In this document: piece after piece, positions 38,116-49,662 of the stretch
Layout: every line of letters starts with the position of its first letter
How positions within the stretch are numbered: position 1 is the stretch's first letter
From: Trichostrongylus colubriformis
Lineage: Eukaryota; Nematoda; Chromadorea; Rhabditida; Trichostrongylidae
Assembly: GCA_963978905.1 (NCBI GenBank)
Contig: OZ022259.1
Span: 23,596,068 to 23,660,067 of the forward strand
Direction of reading: 5' to 3'
Length of the DNA stretch: 64,000 nt
The notes under the pieces: generated by a model
What the model saw: the letters and a program-made list of their open reading frames with translations, nothing else
What the model was told of the DNA's origin: nothing
The model's database searches: none
Program-made: the position numbers and the translations under genes

Positions 38116-38299
38116 GGCCGCCATTAGATTACGATTCTGCGGTTCTGCAGTGTCGCAGTTCCTTACACGAAGTTGTCGTTAAAACATCTGATTTATAAGT
38201 AAAAGATAAATAAATAAACTGCAAAATCTCAAGGTCGCATAATCGCCTGCAAAAGTGCGGCACCGCCGGATCGCAAATTTGCGAAACCTGACGGCGGCT
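38116..38299. mobile_element. PIF/Harbinger-type MITE (GCCGTCAGAC family), TAA duplication
   Basis: Ends GGCCGCCATTAGATT and CCTGACGGCGGC, flanked by TAA at 38113-38115 and 38300-38302. The core includes GATTCTGCGGTTCTGCAGTGTCGCAG. It sits about 220 bp upstream of the IF1 start codon, so it may lie within that gene's promoter. Confidence 0.75.
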
Positions 38300-38517
38300 T
38301 AAACTGGTCTCTGCTTGTGCTTTTTGCGATATAAGATTTCTCGTTACTTCGTTCATAGTTTGGATTCAGTATCTAGCTAGAATCATAGACGGTTTTTGAC
38401 CTCTAACCTGTTCTCGTACATTTAAGGATACTAGTGTCTTCACCTGGCTTTGTCCTCTAATCACGTGCTTGTTTTCGTGCATCATATTGATTTTTTCCTC
38501 AGAGAAGCTTTTTTTAG

Positions 38518-40525
38518 ATGGCTCTACGACTCACATCCAGTGTTGGTAGAAGTGCCAAGTATGTGATTTATTTGTTTTTTACTAACTAATGTTATCAGTA
38601 CATCTCCTTCTGTTGGAGGCGGTCTCAAGCTTCGCATGTTGACAATTTCGAAAGATACCCGTGACCGAGCCATTGCATCAGCACGCAACCTTCACAACCG
38701 TCGACGTTTTGAAATACTGCACGCATTACAGTTTTTGATTCATGGTTTATTCTGTACCTTTGGTTTTGATGGTAAAGGGTAATTGTAATTGTGCTTCAAG
38801 TTAGATTTGAATAATTATCGTTAAACATATACTCTCGAAAATTTGAGAAGTATTGATGAATTCAAGTTGCTAGACTGGTTGCAAAAAAGATCGCTGTAGT
38901 TATTGAATGGCTGGTTTCATAATTCTTGTATACTAGCTAGTCGGGGGAGGAAGGGTGTTATCCATACTAGGCGGACCGCATAAGATTCTCCCAGTAAGAA
39001 TGCGATCGAACGATGGGTCAAGTCTAAAAATATTGATGGAAATCAGGGCTAAGAACGTTGAACTTTTCTTGGTTTCCCCACTGATGGAACTTTTCCTGGC
39101 TTCCCCACTGATGGAACTTTTCCTGGTTTCCCCACTGATATTCAAGGTGGATGTCAAGATAACAAAGAATACTAACGGCGCTACATTATTAGTGAAGCTT
39201 CAGCTAAAAAGGACATCTGAGGTGCTGAGTACCGATATAGCATACTTTTTCGCATGCCGTGGCAAATCTTCTCACCAATTTTGGTTGTGGTCCATCATAA
39301 ATAAAGCATCATACTCGAAACGGCCAAGGCGTCCGCGCGAAATGTCAATGTGATGTTTGTGATCAGAATATAGAGTAATACTGATGTGTAATATCGGGTT
39401 CGCTAAAAAGGGTCGAGTGGCATCAAATCGCGCCAGTGCCAAAACCATGTTCGAAGATGTCGACAAGATCTCTTTTTAACACAAATTCGATCCACTCACT
39501 GAATGGCAGCCTCAAGTAGTCGATGTTCCGTAGTAGTATCTCTTGGGCAACGACTCCAATCCAACGACCAGAAATAGTGATAGCGCTGACTGCCCACTGT
39601 TATTGTTTTTGTCTGATTTGGAAGTGTGTTGATTGGGGCTCGCTCATAAGAACTAATTCTGGCTACCTGAGACGGTGTAACGCTGTAGCAAATAAACTTT
39701 TTATTTGCATAGGTGGTCTTCATTATTATGGCAAATGATCATCTGAGCTTACAATGCTTGGTGACCTTGATAATCACCTTTGTTCTTCGAACATTCTCAT
39801 ACTTCAGTGATTTAGTTCATACTTTCTTGAATTGCAGCAAGTTTGTGCGTGCAATGTCTGGTGGATATGGTGATGGTGTTGGAAAGGTGAATTGGTTGTT
39901 CCTTTCGAATCCACATCTTGTTTTTATTCGACTTCTCAGCGGCTGCAAAGCTGCGGTTTACTGCTTTCCTTATCAGAACTAATGACAAAGATTGTCAGGG
40001 AGGTGGCACTGGTGGTTCCATTCGTGATGCTGGAGGTGCTTTCGGTAAGATGGAAGCTGCAAGGGAAGACGAATATTTCCACAAGAAGGTGAGACCCGCA
40101 TTCGTTCTAGTTTTAATAATCCCTTGGTTTTTTTTTGTTTGGCCAAAAGAATTTGTCGAGTTTACCGTGACCAAGCTTGAAGTGCCGAGTATTTAATTAT
40201 AATGTGCTGGTGTGTTTTAGCAAAAAGAACAACTTGAAGAGCTAAAGGCACAACTGCAGAAAGAGATTGAACATCACGAGCAACAAGTAGAAAGCCATAA
40301 GGCGGTACGTGTCCATTCTTCGCTATATTTTTTCGTATTTCAGACATCTTTCCTTCATTAACTTTTTTTGTGAAAGCAGCCAGAAAGTATTTTTTCTAAG
40401 CGAACATTTCCCTTCCAAGGCTTGCTCAGCAAAGTTTCTGTGATGACTCGCTTTGTGCTTCTCAGGTTCTGGAGAGACACCGACAGCGTGTAAAGGAACT
40501 CGAAGAAACGGTTAACAAGCAATAA
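38518..40525 (+). CDS. mai-2: mitochondrial F1F0-ATPase inhibitor IF1
   Basis: Five exons, 38518-38558, 39838-39886, 39999-40088, 40221-40304 and 40466-40525, join in phase to give 107 residues. The N-terminus MALRLTSSVGRSANKFVRAM has the basic, Ser-rich look of a mitochondrial presequence. The family signature follows: GGGTGGSIRDAGGAFGKMEA, a glycine-rich start and the minimal inhibitory helix, then a long coiled coil with EIEHHEQQVESHK and a C-terminal heptad region ending VNKQ. IF1 binds F1 at low matrix pH and stops ATP hydrolysis when respiration fails; the paired His residues fit the pH-sensing role known in the mammalian protein. The first intron is about 1.3 kb and holds a 27-bp tandem repeat. 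A skipped alternative exon near 38600 is possible but would not preserve the frame seen here. Confidence 0.9.
39060..39140 (+). repeat. 27-bp tandem repeat, three copies, in IF1 intron 1
   Basis: The unit GAACTTTTCCTGGTTTCCCC plus ACTGATG starts at 39060, 39087 and 39114, with two or three substitutions between copies. Because 27 is a multiple of three, it stays open on both strands (minus-strand unit ISGETRKSS), which explains the long frames here; no other evidence of coding was seen. Confidence 0.85.
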
Positions 40526-41961
40526 CCGCCAACTTCGTAATGTACGATAATCCTAGGCTTTTTCCGACAAGTTTGGTTGTAATGCTGGATTGCAGATTTA
40601 TTTCGGACGTTTCATAATTTCGTCTTACCTTCTATGTTTTCATTTTTGTAATTTCATTTCGTTTTACTGCTAGTGTAGTACCTGTGTATCTAACGTAAAG
40701 TTATACCGGTTTTCTCGTTTGATTAGCTGAATTTTAACACAACTACGGATACATAGCGAAGCACGGGTCTCGATGGGACAGAGGGGTCCTATTGGTTGAA
40801 AGACGTAAAAAGACACTCGCACTGAACTGTATGAATTCAACACCACTGTATGTCTTGGATCTGAAGAAGCGCACCTTCTTTCAGTAGTAATTGCTTCAAG
40901 ATCCAACTAGTGCCGCCCCTCCCCTAGCTCGCACCTAACGCGTCGCGCGCCACACGGGACCAGCGAGACTTCTTTCCTAATGACACACACACACACCCGT
41001 GAAATACTTGTAAGCAATTCGTTTGCACTTAGTCGCCCAACCAATTTTTATTTTGCCTTGTCGCTTAATCATCTGAAACGTAGATGCGATCACAGTCTCT
41101 GAACACTTCCTTACCAATAAATGGGTGCGTATCGTTCCAACGAGTCTGCACAGATGTTAAATCGCTAACGCTGTAGTAAGATGTTTCCATCAATTCATTG
41201 GACAAGGATCGTCATGAATTAGGAAAAAGGGAAAGTAGAGTTTCAGAGGGGAACACGACTCACGCAACTGATCGCGTTCCATCCAATGCGACCTGGAAAA
41301 AGCAACTCCGCTTCTCTGAAGCTCAGCACATACAGCTACAGACCAATTTTTCATCCACAACATTTCGTGAGAATAGCAGCGGGTAAGACCTTGCATCCGC
41401 TTTTTTAGTTTCTGAAGATAACTACCAACTGTAGAGCGTCTTTTCTAAGTCTTAGAAAGCCGGAGAAGCAACTACTCAACAACCGTGTGTTGTTTGCAGA
41501 GTGAAATATAAACGACTTCCTTAACAAACTTTCTTTAGAAATACAATCACAAATGGAGAAATCATAAGAGAATACTCGATCTTAACAATTGTCGACGAGA
41601 AGGTTAACCGAACTGCTCCTTCAGCTTTTGCAAAGTGGAACTGAATTCGCGAAACTTTTTTACCTATCGCATTGGTTACGTGCTCACCTCACTAAAGAAA
41701 ATCTTCACATCAAATCCAACGAGCATTTTCTACGCCAAACCACCAGTCAGTTCAGGACAAAGATCAGTGCGCTCCCTTATTTCCCTCGAATACATTACCA
41801 ACGAAACATAAATATGGGTAAAAATATGCGAACTTTACTATCCTACGGCAGAACGAAAACAGTTTTGTAAATAGTAACTAAAAACGATAAAATGTTGAAA
41901 TATGAAATACAGTGAAATATGAGATAACAGCAAAGGACAACTTATAAAACGAACCATCCAC
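40526..41961. other. spacer between convergent IF1 and ARS2 genes
   Basis: Includes a short (CA)n microsatellite at about 40983-40997. I see no exon. The region serves as the 3' flank of both genes. Confidence 0.45.
40983..40997 (+). repeat. (CA)n microsatellite
   Basis: Seven CA units within GACACACACACACACCC. Short, and probably polymorphic. Confidence 0.8.
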
Positions 41962-44900
41962 TTAATCGATTGGGAACGCATCGAGGTCTCTGTAAGAAGT
42001 GAGGGGTCGTGACGACTCAGGTGTGAAACGTGGACCACGATCGCGTGGTGGACCTCCGCTTCCGAAACCTGCGTAACCACGATTTCTGCGGTCCGTGCTA
42101 GTGGCATAGCTACGATCTCCACCTCGGTCGCTCCGTTCGTTGCGATCCCCTAAACCATTATTGCGACATTAATCAATGGAGGTCCTTCATAAAAATCAGA
42201 TGCTTGTATTTCACAAATCAGTTACTTTATAATCATGTAATGTCACTATCAAGACCAGGACTGATCAAACAGTCGATTTACGCTCGAATATCGAGATGCC
42301 ACAAAAATCAAGCCTCAATTCATAGTTATTACTCGTAAAGTCGGTCGAGCTAGATTGGAATGCTCCCCATGCATCTTGAAGCCATTATAGACCACTTCCC
42401 GTTCTACGGGAGGCTGTTCCACCCTTCAAAGCAGTCCCCCGGGGATAACACTTCCACAAAACGCGGATCTGGGAGCAACGGCCAACAGCTTATCAACTAT
42501 CAGCATTGGAGCTGCTCAAAAGCAAGGTGAAGGTTCTATCATTAACCAAAGCGGCTATATCCTCGTTTACTGATGTTATTAAATTTTTAGCTGAAGAAAA
42601 GCTTCGGACAAAATTTTAAGAAGCTCAATAAAAAATAACACAGCTAAAACCTACTGTATCTATCATCACGACGCTCTTCTTCTCGTGGCGCAGGTGCTGG
42701 AGGTGGTTTCACTTCTACAGGCCTATTCGGATCAGCCAAGTAATTATTATAGAAAACTGCCTTAAAGAGAGTAATGATTTCAACGCATCTCAGCACAGTT
42801 CAAAAAAGAGACCGGAAAATGACAAACCTCTTCACGCACTTCACGAAGCTTCTCATCGTGTTTACTTGTGAGATGCTTGCGAATGAAATCTGGCCCTTTG
42901 AATTTCTTACCAGACAGCGGACATAGCCACTTGTCCTGAGAGAGCTCCACCGTATTTGCTTGGATGAACGCCTCAACCTCTCTGCAAAGAATATTTCATC
43001 ATCAGTCGGAAGTGGTGCTGTGACCCATCTGAAGGATCGTACTAAATCGTGTTTCACTTACTTGTCCCCATCTTTCTTTCCCATCTTTTCCATTTCATCA
43101 GGTGTAACGTATGACGCCTGCATCAGACCACTTTCAAGGCGATGGTTGAAGCCACTGATAAATTCCTTGAACAAGACGACAACAATTATGCAATCATACT
43201 CAACAGTAATAATTGAAGGAATCGTGCACGGAAATATGGGTTGTTCTGCTATCATTATATCTATAAGCTACGGTAAATATACCATTCAACAGCTGAGTTA
43301 AAGGAACCGGATGGGGGTCCGAAACAAGAGAAACATACAAAGAAATGAGCATTTCGTAACGAACGCAGAAGGTTAGAAGCGACAATCGGTGAAAAAACCC
43401 GAACTCAAAAGTGCATCGTTGCGGTGTGTATTCGCGCCTCATTCGCATCATCGCACTGGCGTTCCGAGTTGTCCGCTGTAGGAGACGGGCCACGGGCCAA
43501 CTTTAGTTGTAGCACCTGACTCCAGGCAGTGAGGTGGCCATTCCCAACTAGATTAGCACTCATGTAAGTACATCTACAGTCAACATAAGAAAGAACAAAG
43601 GAGAAGGTAAAAGGAATGGACAACCTTATAATGGAAACACCTTCTCTTGGCACCATGCCAAGGCGTCAAATTGGCGAGTTTGTGCAATGGCGGCCACTTG
43701 AACTCGTCCACACTACGTCTGTTCTACCGTAAGCCAAAATTACTCCCTTACGGTGTCTTTAAAGACACCGTTAGGGGTAAATTTGGCTAATTGGGTGATT
43801 ACGAAAGTAGTGGTGCTCAGCAATAAAACAGTAGAGAAAGAACGACATAAAACGGCGAAAAAACCGAGAAATAGGAACCCGAAAATCCCCCTTCTCCTTC
43901 TTGTCCTCTGCGTCTCTAGCCGGAGTGGACTGAAGACAGGCCAGAGTCTGAACCAGCCGGCCATGATCTTTGTCCCGCCCCTCCACGGCGACTCCCCCGG
44001 TCGCATAACCGCATAACGACATGCAGAGCTACGGGGTCGCTGTAAAACCCCAACCCGCGCTTTTTCAACGCGATTTTCGCCACATATGGCCTCTTCTGAA
44101 GTAGAAGGTTCGTATTCGGAGAAGATGTACTCCCAGATCTCAGTTTCCCCTTACCCCTAATGGTGCCTTTAAGGTGAAGGCGGTGTCGGTAGTGTAATGG
44201 ACTAGCACATATCCCCGGAAAGGATGAAGTGCGGGTTCGAGTCCCGTCCGACACCGAAGCTTTTGCCCATAACTCAGCATCCTTGTAGTAACTTTCGCAT
44301 CGCGAGCTGCGGCGATAAACAGCAGTTTTCAAAAATTAAAAATATCAAAATCATTATATCTATGTTATATTTGCGTAATGAGGGTAGCATAATAAGTTTC
44401 ACGCAAGAAAGTGAGAATCCAGCTAAGATACAGATCCCCTAAGTGAAGGCCCAGGGGGTGGCGCCTCAGAATAAATGCCGCTCCCGTCGTCCGCCGCGGT
44501 AGAAACGCACAGGCCTGACAGGGAGTTGAGTAAACAGGCCTACTGTTCGTTTCCGACAGCGACGCACGAAGGGATAGGCAATCACATTAAGGCCTCGTCC
44601 CCTCGGCCACCACTTTAAGGAGCTGTATCTCAGCCAGATCCCATTCTTTCGCGTGAAACTTTGCGGGCATTTCTTGTCAGGCAATACAACATAAATATAT
44701 GGGTAACAGGAAAACTAATTATTCCGTGCACGATTCCTTCAAGAATGCTCCATAACCAGTCGCGAAGTTTGAACCGATTACATGCCACGACATTTAGAAA
44801 TTAGGTATACCGTGTTGAACTTAGTTGAAACGAGCTTAGTTCCATCTTCTGAGCTGCCGAATTGTGTTGGTAAGAGGCCACGTACATGTAGCATTCCACA

Positions 44901-47900
44901 TCTGATTTGGAAAAATCAAACTCAGCATATGAACATCCAGAAATGCTGATAGCTCACCTATTAGGCATAGCATCTTCGTTGGGATATTCGATGTGACCAT
45001 AGAAATCAATCGAGTGCACCATACGAAGATACAAAATCAACAGGTCGAGAGCATGCAATAATGTTTCATCACGCACATAAGGAATCTTCTCATCAACAGC
45101 CGCGGTTGGTTCGGAAGGAGCACAACGAGAAATCCCTGCAAAACCGTACCTGATAGATTCGAACTTTCTTTGTTGAGCTTTTTAAGCAGACGCGCAAACT
45201 ATACCGCAACGAAAGTGATCACTATCCCTCTGGGAAGTCAGTACAAGCACGTCAGATGACAAAAAACTATTGAATTACAGTATAGCCCATTCTTTTTACA
45301 TGATAAAGCGTGCTCTGGCGTCTTTCAACTTTGCTAACAGAGAGAGCTGCTGTTTTGTGTGTTCAGCGTTCTTCAATGTGCAACCCTTTTCGAGTTAAGC
45401 AGAAGATGGAATAACCTAACACATGCTCTACTCCTGCTCTACTGACCTTCTAACAAAATCTGAAGGAAATTTCGAGTTTCTTCGAGGATTATGCCAAAAG
45501 ATCGGTGTTGTTGACAAAATGGTTCATAATGGTACTACAGCAGAGTCAGTAGAAGGATAAATGATCAAAACACAATTTTTCCGAAGTAAAAATCAGTTAT
45601 CCTCTGAAAGGTTCTCTCACTTCTTACACAAATACTTCAACACAGTTCTGTATTTCTTCCTATCTCTATTACACTAAAACACTTATCACACTCTTGCTCT
45701 TCATGCACCCCTCACTTAAAAAGTTAAGAGCTGGGGTAAACCCTATGAGGATACCGTTTTATGCCGTCTTAAAACTCTACACTCCTACGATTGCTGCGTT
45801 CTACTTGCAGTTTGGGAAAAAATTCTATTTCATCACATAATGATGCAATCCGACAGTTCCCCTTCTTGATTTTTTTTTTTGAGAAATTTCTTATCTTTAT
45901 GACTACATCTATAACTTTTGGCGATTATTTATTTATTTATTTATTTATTTTAGTAGCGGTTTTATCAATACAGTTATCGGATGGAATGGATTAGATTGCG
46001 GTGAGATTATAAACTGAAATAGAGAGCACGCAGCAACGTCTTGCTCGCCGAATATGGAACTAACCGTACTTCAGCAGTTAAGGGATAATAAATACAAGGC
46101 CCAGTGTATCTTCAAAAACAGCATTAGGGGTAATGTAGTAATGGAGAAAGCCCTACAGGTCTGGGCCTAAGAAGGCTACTTGTGGCGAAATCCCGGTGGA
46201 AAAGCGCCCCTCCGAGCTGAAACGCCGCAAAAAGCCGCAACCGCCTATCTGTCCCGCCTCTTGATAAGTCGATCCCGCCTCCCGATGGCGTAAATCCCGA
46301 TTGACTGGGGTGGGAGCGGTCAAGGAGATGCGGCAGGATCGAAGGTTTTGCGGCGCACTTTCGCAGTTTTAGCTTGAAACTCACTCAAAAAATAGATGTT
46401 GTCGTGTTTCCAAACATTCCCGTGTTTGCTTGGCAAAATGCCAATGGAAAACTGGATCAGAATACTCCCCTCTTGACGGACAGGTCGTCCTCGTCGTGAA
46501 TCAACAGTGAAAAGGCGGTCCTACTTCTCGGGCTTTTGGGCAATTCCATCCGTTGTTTCTTCACTGTCCTGTTACTAGGCATCTTGACTTTCACATTCAC
46601 TACTTCTTTTAATTTTCGTCCGACTTTCCCCTAATTTGCTGCCTTTAAGTATCCAATATCATTCTCTGCCCAAGCTCCACACCATAACGCTCCATAGCGA
46701 CATTTATAATGCTCCTCTAATGCCGACCCTTCATTATACCACAATGGCATAGGTCCTTACTTGATGTATGCCTCGAATTTGTTATCCCTCTTCATTGTGC
46801 CCTCTTATGCGCCCATTCTTCGCAACTGAGTGCTTCCAAAAAGGATATCACTTTGGTTTCTAATACACCCGCATGAAAAATAATAACCATAAAGAGTGCC
46901 AAAAATGGCAAATTACGATTGTGCATTATTGAATAACGTAACAAACAATACAGACTTTTGGAAGTGAAATTAAGTAGAATACTATTGTACCACTGATTCA
47001 TAGGCCCCTGAAATCTCAAAAATATCTTCGAACCACAGATGTAAGAAAGCACGTAATCGCCTCTCACATACCCAACATCTCCTCTTCTTCTGCACTTGGT
47101 TCATCGCATTCCCTCAGCACCGGTCGTACCTTAACAAGAAGATTCTACTACACTTGCTCTTTTCTATTTCCTTCCTCATATTTCTCCTTCATACGCCCTT
47201 CATCTTCCCCAAAGAACTCCATTCATTCCCTCTTCTTATCATCCGTCCTTCGTTTCTCCAAATTCCTTTCATTTCTTTATCCCCAACCTGTCTGAGTAGT
47301 GGATTTTTCGATGTTGCCACGAGATCAACACCCGTAAAAATATCTTTATCGCGTTCCTCTTTCGGTTCATCCTCGCAAAATAGGCCCAAGCGTTTATCCA
47401 TCAGCGCGACGAGCTGTAATAAAATGCCATTTATGAAGACAAGTTGATAATGTTCCAAGCTTGAAAGTTATGAAAGTGCAATACTGTGAAAACCTAGTTT
47501 AACTGACTCACCTTAGCCGCTTGTTTGATATCATTTTGAGCCACATCTTTATGTGAGGTCACTCCACTTATTCCACGAATGCGGCGTGTGAGATCACGAT
47601 TAAGTATTACACTCAGATCCGTGGAATCATTCAGCTTAACGAAAAATCAACTTTTTCACCCCATCAATCAACGGAATCTAAAGCTACCTTAGTTTGGTTA
47701 AGCGTCCAGCATATCTCTTTGATATTAACTTCTCGTTTGTATGTTGCCCAAGCTCGACGAGAGAAATTACGATCAGCATGCGGCTCACTTAGCGCTATAC
47801 GAAGAAAGCCTGGACTACGGCTGCAGATCTGAAAAAGAGGTTGTGCTAGGAAAGGGAGAAGAAGGCATGTTTGAATGAAAGGCGAAAGTGAAACTAACTG

Positions 47901-49662
47901 ACCGCCTCCAAATCAGCGATTTTCACAGTCGCAGGCACATTTCGCATAAAGACGGAGCTCGTTTTGTGCAACAATGTTTTTTTACGCTTCTCACGACCTT
48001 CTTCGTTGGCTACAATCACACGTTTGATAATTAGAAGCAATCTTTGATGTCAGGAAAGACTGCAGGTGGGAAAACAGAAGCACGACGCTGTGATATTAAA
48101 TCTATTGATGGAAGCGCGTTTAGAGTGGAGGCGAATTTGAAATAAATGGATGCCAGCGAGGAGAGAAGCGTCAAAAAAGTCTGGAAAAAAGCGATCAAAC
48201 ACAATAAATCGAGGTGAGAAGAGGCGCCACCACAGCTAGAATCTGAGAGAGAGAGCAGAAAGCAATGGACACCTACTGTTCTAACGCCCAGTTTGAAGAC
48301 TCGGCAATAAACCAACCCTCGCTTTCTGATCCACGCGCTTCATCCTTATCTGCGCTAGTGTCTTCGTCAGACTTCTTTTCTCCCAAGTCGAATAATGAAT
48401 CATCTTCAATCTTCTCATGTTTTAAGGCTTCAACGTCCTCTTCTGAACCACCTTCGAGACGCACCACCACTAAAAGTGATAATGCAACTTCCTGTCATGA
48501 CGATACAACTCATGCCAATGTGGCTTGAGCGTTTTTCGGGGAAAATCGGTAAAGCGCATTAAAATGATGGATGCAGTTACACTTGGCAGATTGACAACTG
48601 CAACCTACAAGTATCCATAGTGCGAATGATTTCACGAGCATGCTGCAAGTCCAGAGTGAGATCATCGAAGCAGCCCTTCGACTTCATGTCGTTGAAAATT
48701 TCAAGACGCTTCTTGACGTCGGCCATGTGCGCTTCACGGATAGTAGCCGACTCTTCAGGATGATACTTATGACGGAACCTGAATATAATTTATCGTACGA
48801 CGGGTTTCTATTTATTTAATTATTGACATGACTGAACTATGTAACCAATTACCATTCTTCCGTTTTATGGGCATCAAAGAAACGCTGAAGCTCTTTCCTT
48901 TTATATTCTTGTTTGTACTCGTTATAGGCAGCCAATGCAGCTGAATCTGATATATCATCCTCCTGTAAAAAAGCAAATGAACCAGTATTGAGTATCGTGC
49001 TCCTAAACAGAACTCACCTGCGTCATTAAAAATTTCTTGAATGTAAGCATTGGTCCAGAGAAGTCGTCATTCTTAGCATCTCCATTGTCCGATTCACTAC
49101 TAGAGGAATAAGAAATGTCAGGATATTTGTAAGGGTAAGATACAATGGCTACACTTCAGAAATCCCCTCACCCATGTCGGGCTCGTTTCCCATCATCGCG
49201 CCTTGAAGAGCTTGACCTCTTGGTTCCATATCTGGAAATGACCAATGAAGCAGGTTCTGAGAGTCTATTTATTAGAGCTGAGGGATCGGTGCATACCAAC
49301 TCAGAGTTTCAGAAGATATCTATCAGCGCTAAAGTAACTGACTTTGATCGTTGGCTCTTCCATGGAAGAAACCATAGGACAATACTGATAAAATGGAAAG
49401 AACGAAACAATGATCGTACTCGTTTCTTACCCAATTAATTAGTTCCTCAAATCCGTGAAGGAAAGTTGAAGTGTAAAAATTCAAAAAAAAAACTCCAGTT
49501 GAAGGCAATTTTTTTCCTGGGTCCTTGTATTGAACAGTAAAGGGGCATTCCAAAGAAAAAACTGAAAACCCACCGATCATCTTCTCGACGACTATCTCGT
49601 TCTCTAGGAAACTTGTCACGATTACGCCGATCTCCGTCTTCTTCGGAGTCATACATGACCAT
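41962..49662 (-). CDS. SRRT: ARS2/Serrate RNA effector protein
   Basis: Exons (minus): 49662-49574, 49231-49172, 49099-49018, 48962-48853, 48778-48609, 48469-48317, 48009-47903, 47828-47688, 47634-47512, 47413-47288, about 45136-44957, 43175-43058, 42984-42830, 42762-42655 and 42149-41962. The Arg/Ser/Asp-rich N-terminus ([20 protein letters not shown]) and [19 protein letters not shown] match the ARS2 core. The RRM-like part has [25 protein letters not shown] and [10 protein letters not shown]. The zinc-finger block is [20 protein letters not shown], and the tail ends [13 protein letters not shown]2 links the nuclear cap-binding complex to microRNA processing, 3'-end formation and RNA decay. 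A GTTTCAG acceptor lies 9 bp before the ATG. Two introns exceed 1.7 kb and hold repeats. The join between 47288 and 45136 does not keep frame simply, so an exon there may be missing from my model. It is divergent from prp-19. Confidence 0.92.
43195..43260 (+). repeat. repeat terminus of the 29755-30440 family in an ARS2 intron
   Basis: ATTGAAGGAATCGTGCACGGAAATATGGGT matches, inverted, the end at 44700-44755. The pair may delimit one larger inserted element (about 43195-44755) that contains the tRNA-like locus. Confidence 0.5.
43740..44182. repeat. repeat with GGTGTCTTTAAAGACACC-type ends next to the tRNA-like gene
   Basis: ACGGTGTCTTTAAAGACACCGTTAGGGGTAA on the left and CCCCTAATGGTGCCTTTAAGG on the right are inverted relatives. 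A further partial copy (GCATTAGGGGTAATG) occurs near 46120. No ORF is recognised. Confidence 0.45.
44183..44255 (+). tRNA. tRNA-like gene or pseudogene, anticodon position reads GGA
   Basis: A 73-nt sequence folds as a full cloverleaf: acceptor GTGTCGG/CCGACAC (seven pairs), D stem GTGT/GCAC with loop AATGGACTA, anticodon stem TATCC/GGATG with a seven-base loop CCGGAAA, four-base variable loop, and T arm GCGGG-TTCGAGT-CCCGT. The B box (GGTTCGAGTCC) is canonical. The anticodon by position is GGA, which would be serine, but serine tRNAs need a long variable arm, and base 33 is C instead of the universal U. It is therefore more likely a tRNA-derived repeat or mutated copy than a working tRNA. 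It lies in an ARS2 intron on the opposite strand. Confidence 0.5.
44450..44755 (+). repeat. dispersed repeat, copy of the 30135-30440 element
   Basis: Shared with 30135-30440 in the same order: CCGTCGTCC[AG]CCG, CACAAAGTTACTGCACAG-like spacing, TTCGCGTGAAAC, GGCAA[AT]ACAACATAAATAT, GGTAACAG[AG] and CGTG[GC]ACGATTCCTT. It sits in an ARS2 intron. Confidence 0.65.
45925..45951 (+). repeat. (ATTT)n microsatellite
   Basis: Six ATTT units in a row inside the long ARS2 intron. Confidence 0.85.
46090..46385. repeat. GC-rich repeat fragment in the long ARS2 intron
   Basis: Begins near GCATTAGGGGTAATG and contains GATAAGTCGATCCCGCCTCCCGATGG-type blocks; GC content is much above the flanks. It shows partial likeness to 43740-44180. 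No coding role is apparent. Confidence 0.4.

Noticed and set aside
43916..44332. 138-residue minus-strand frame ([14 protein letters not shown]...)
   Set aside because: It runs antisense through the tRNA-like sequence and a repeat. The DGTRTR-type peptide is a familiar antisense product of tRNA sequences.
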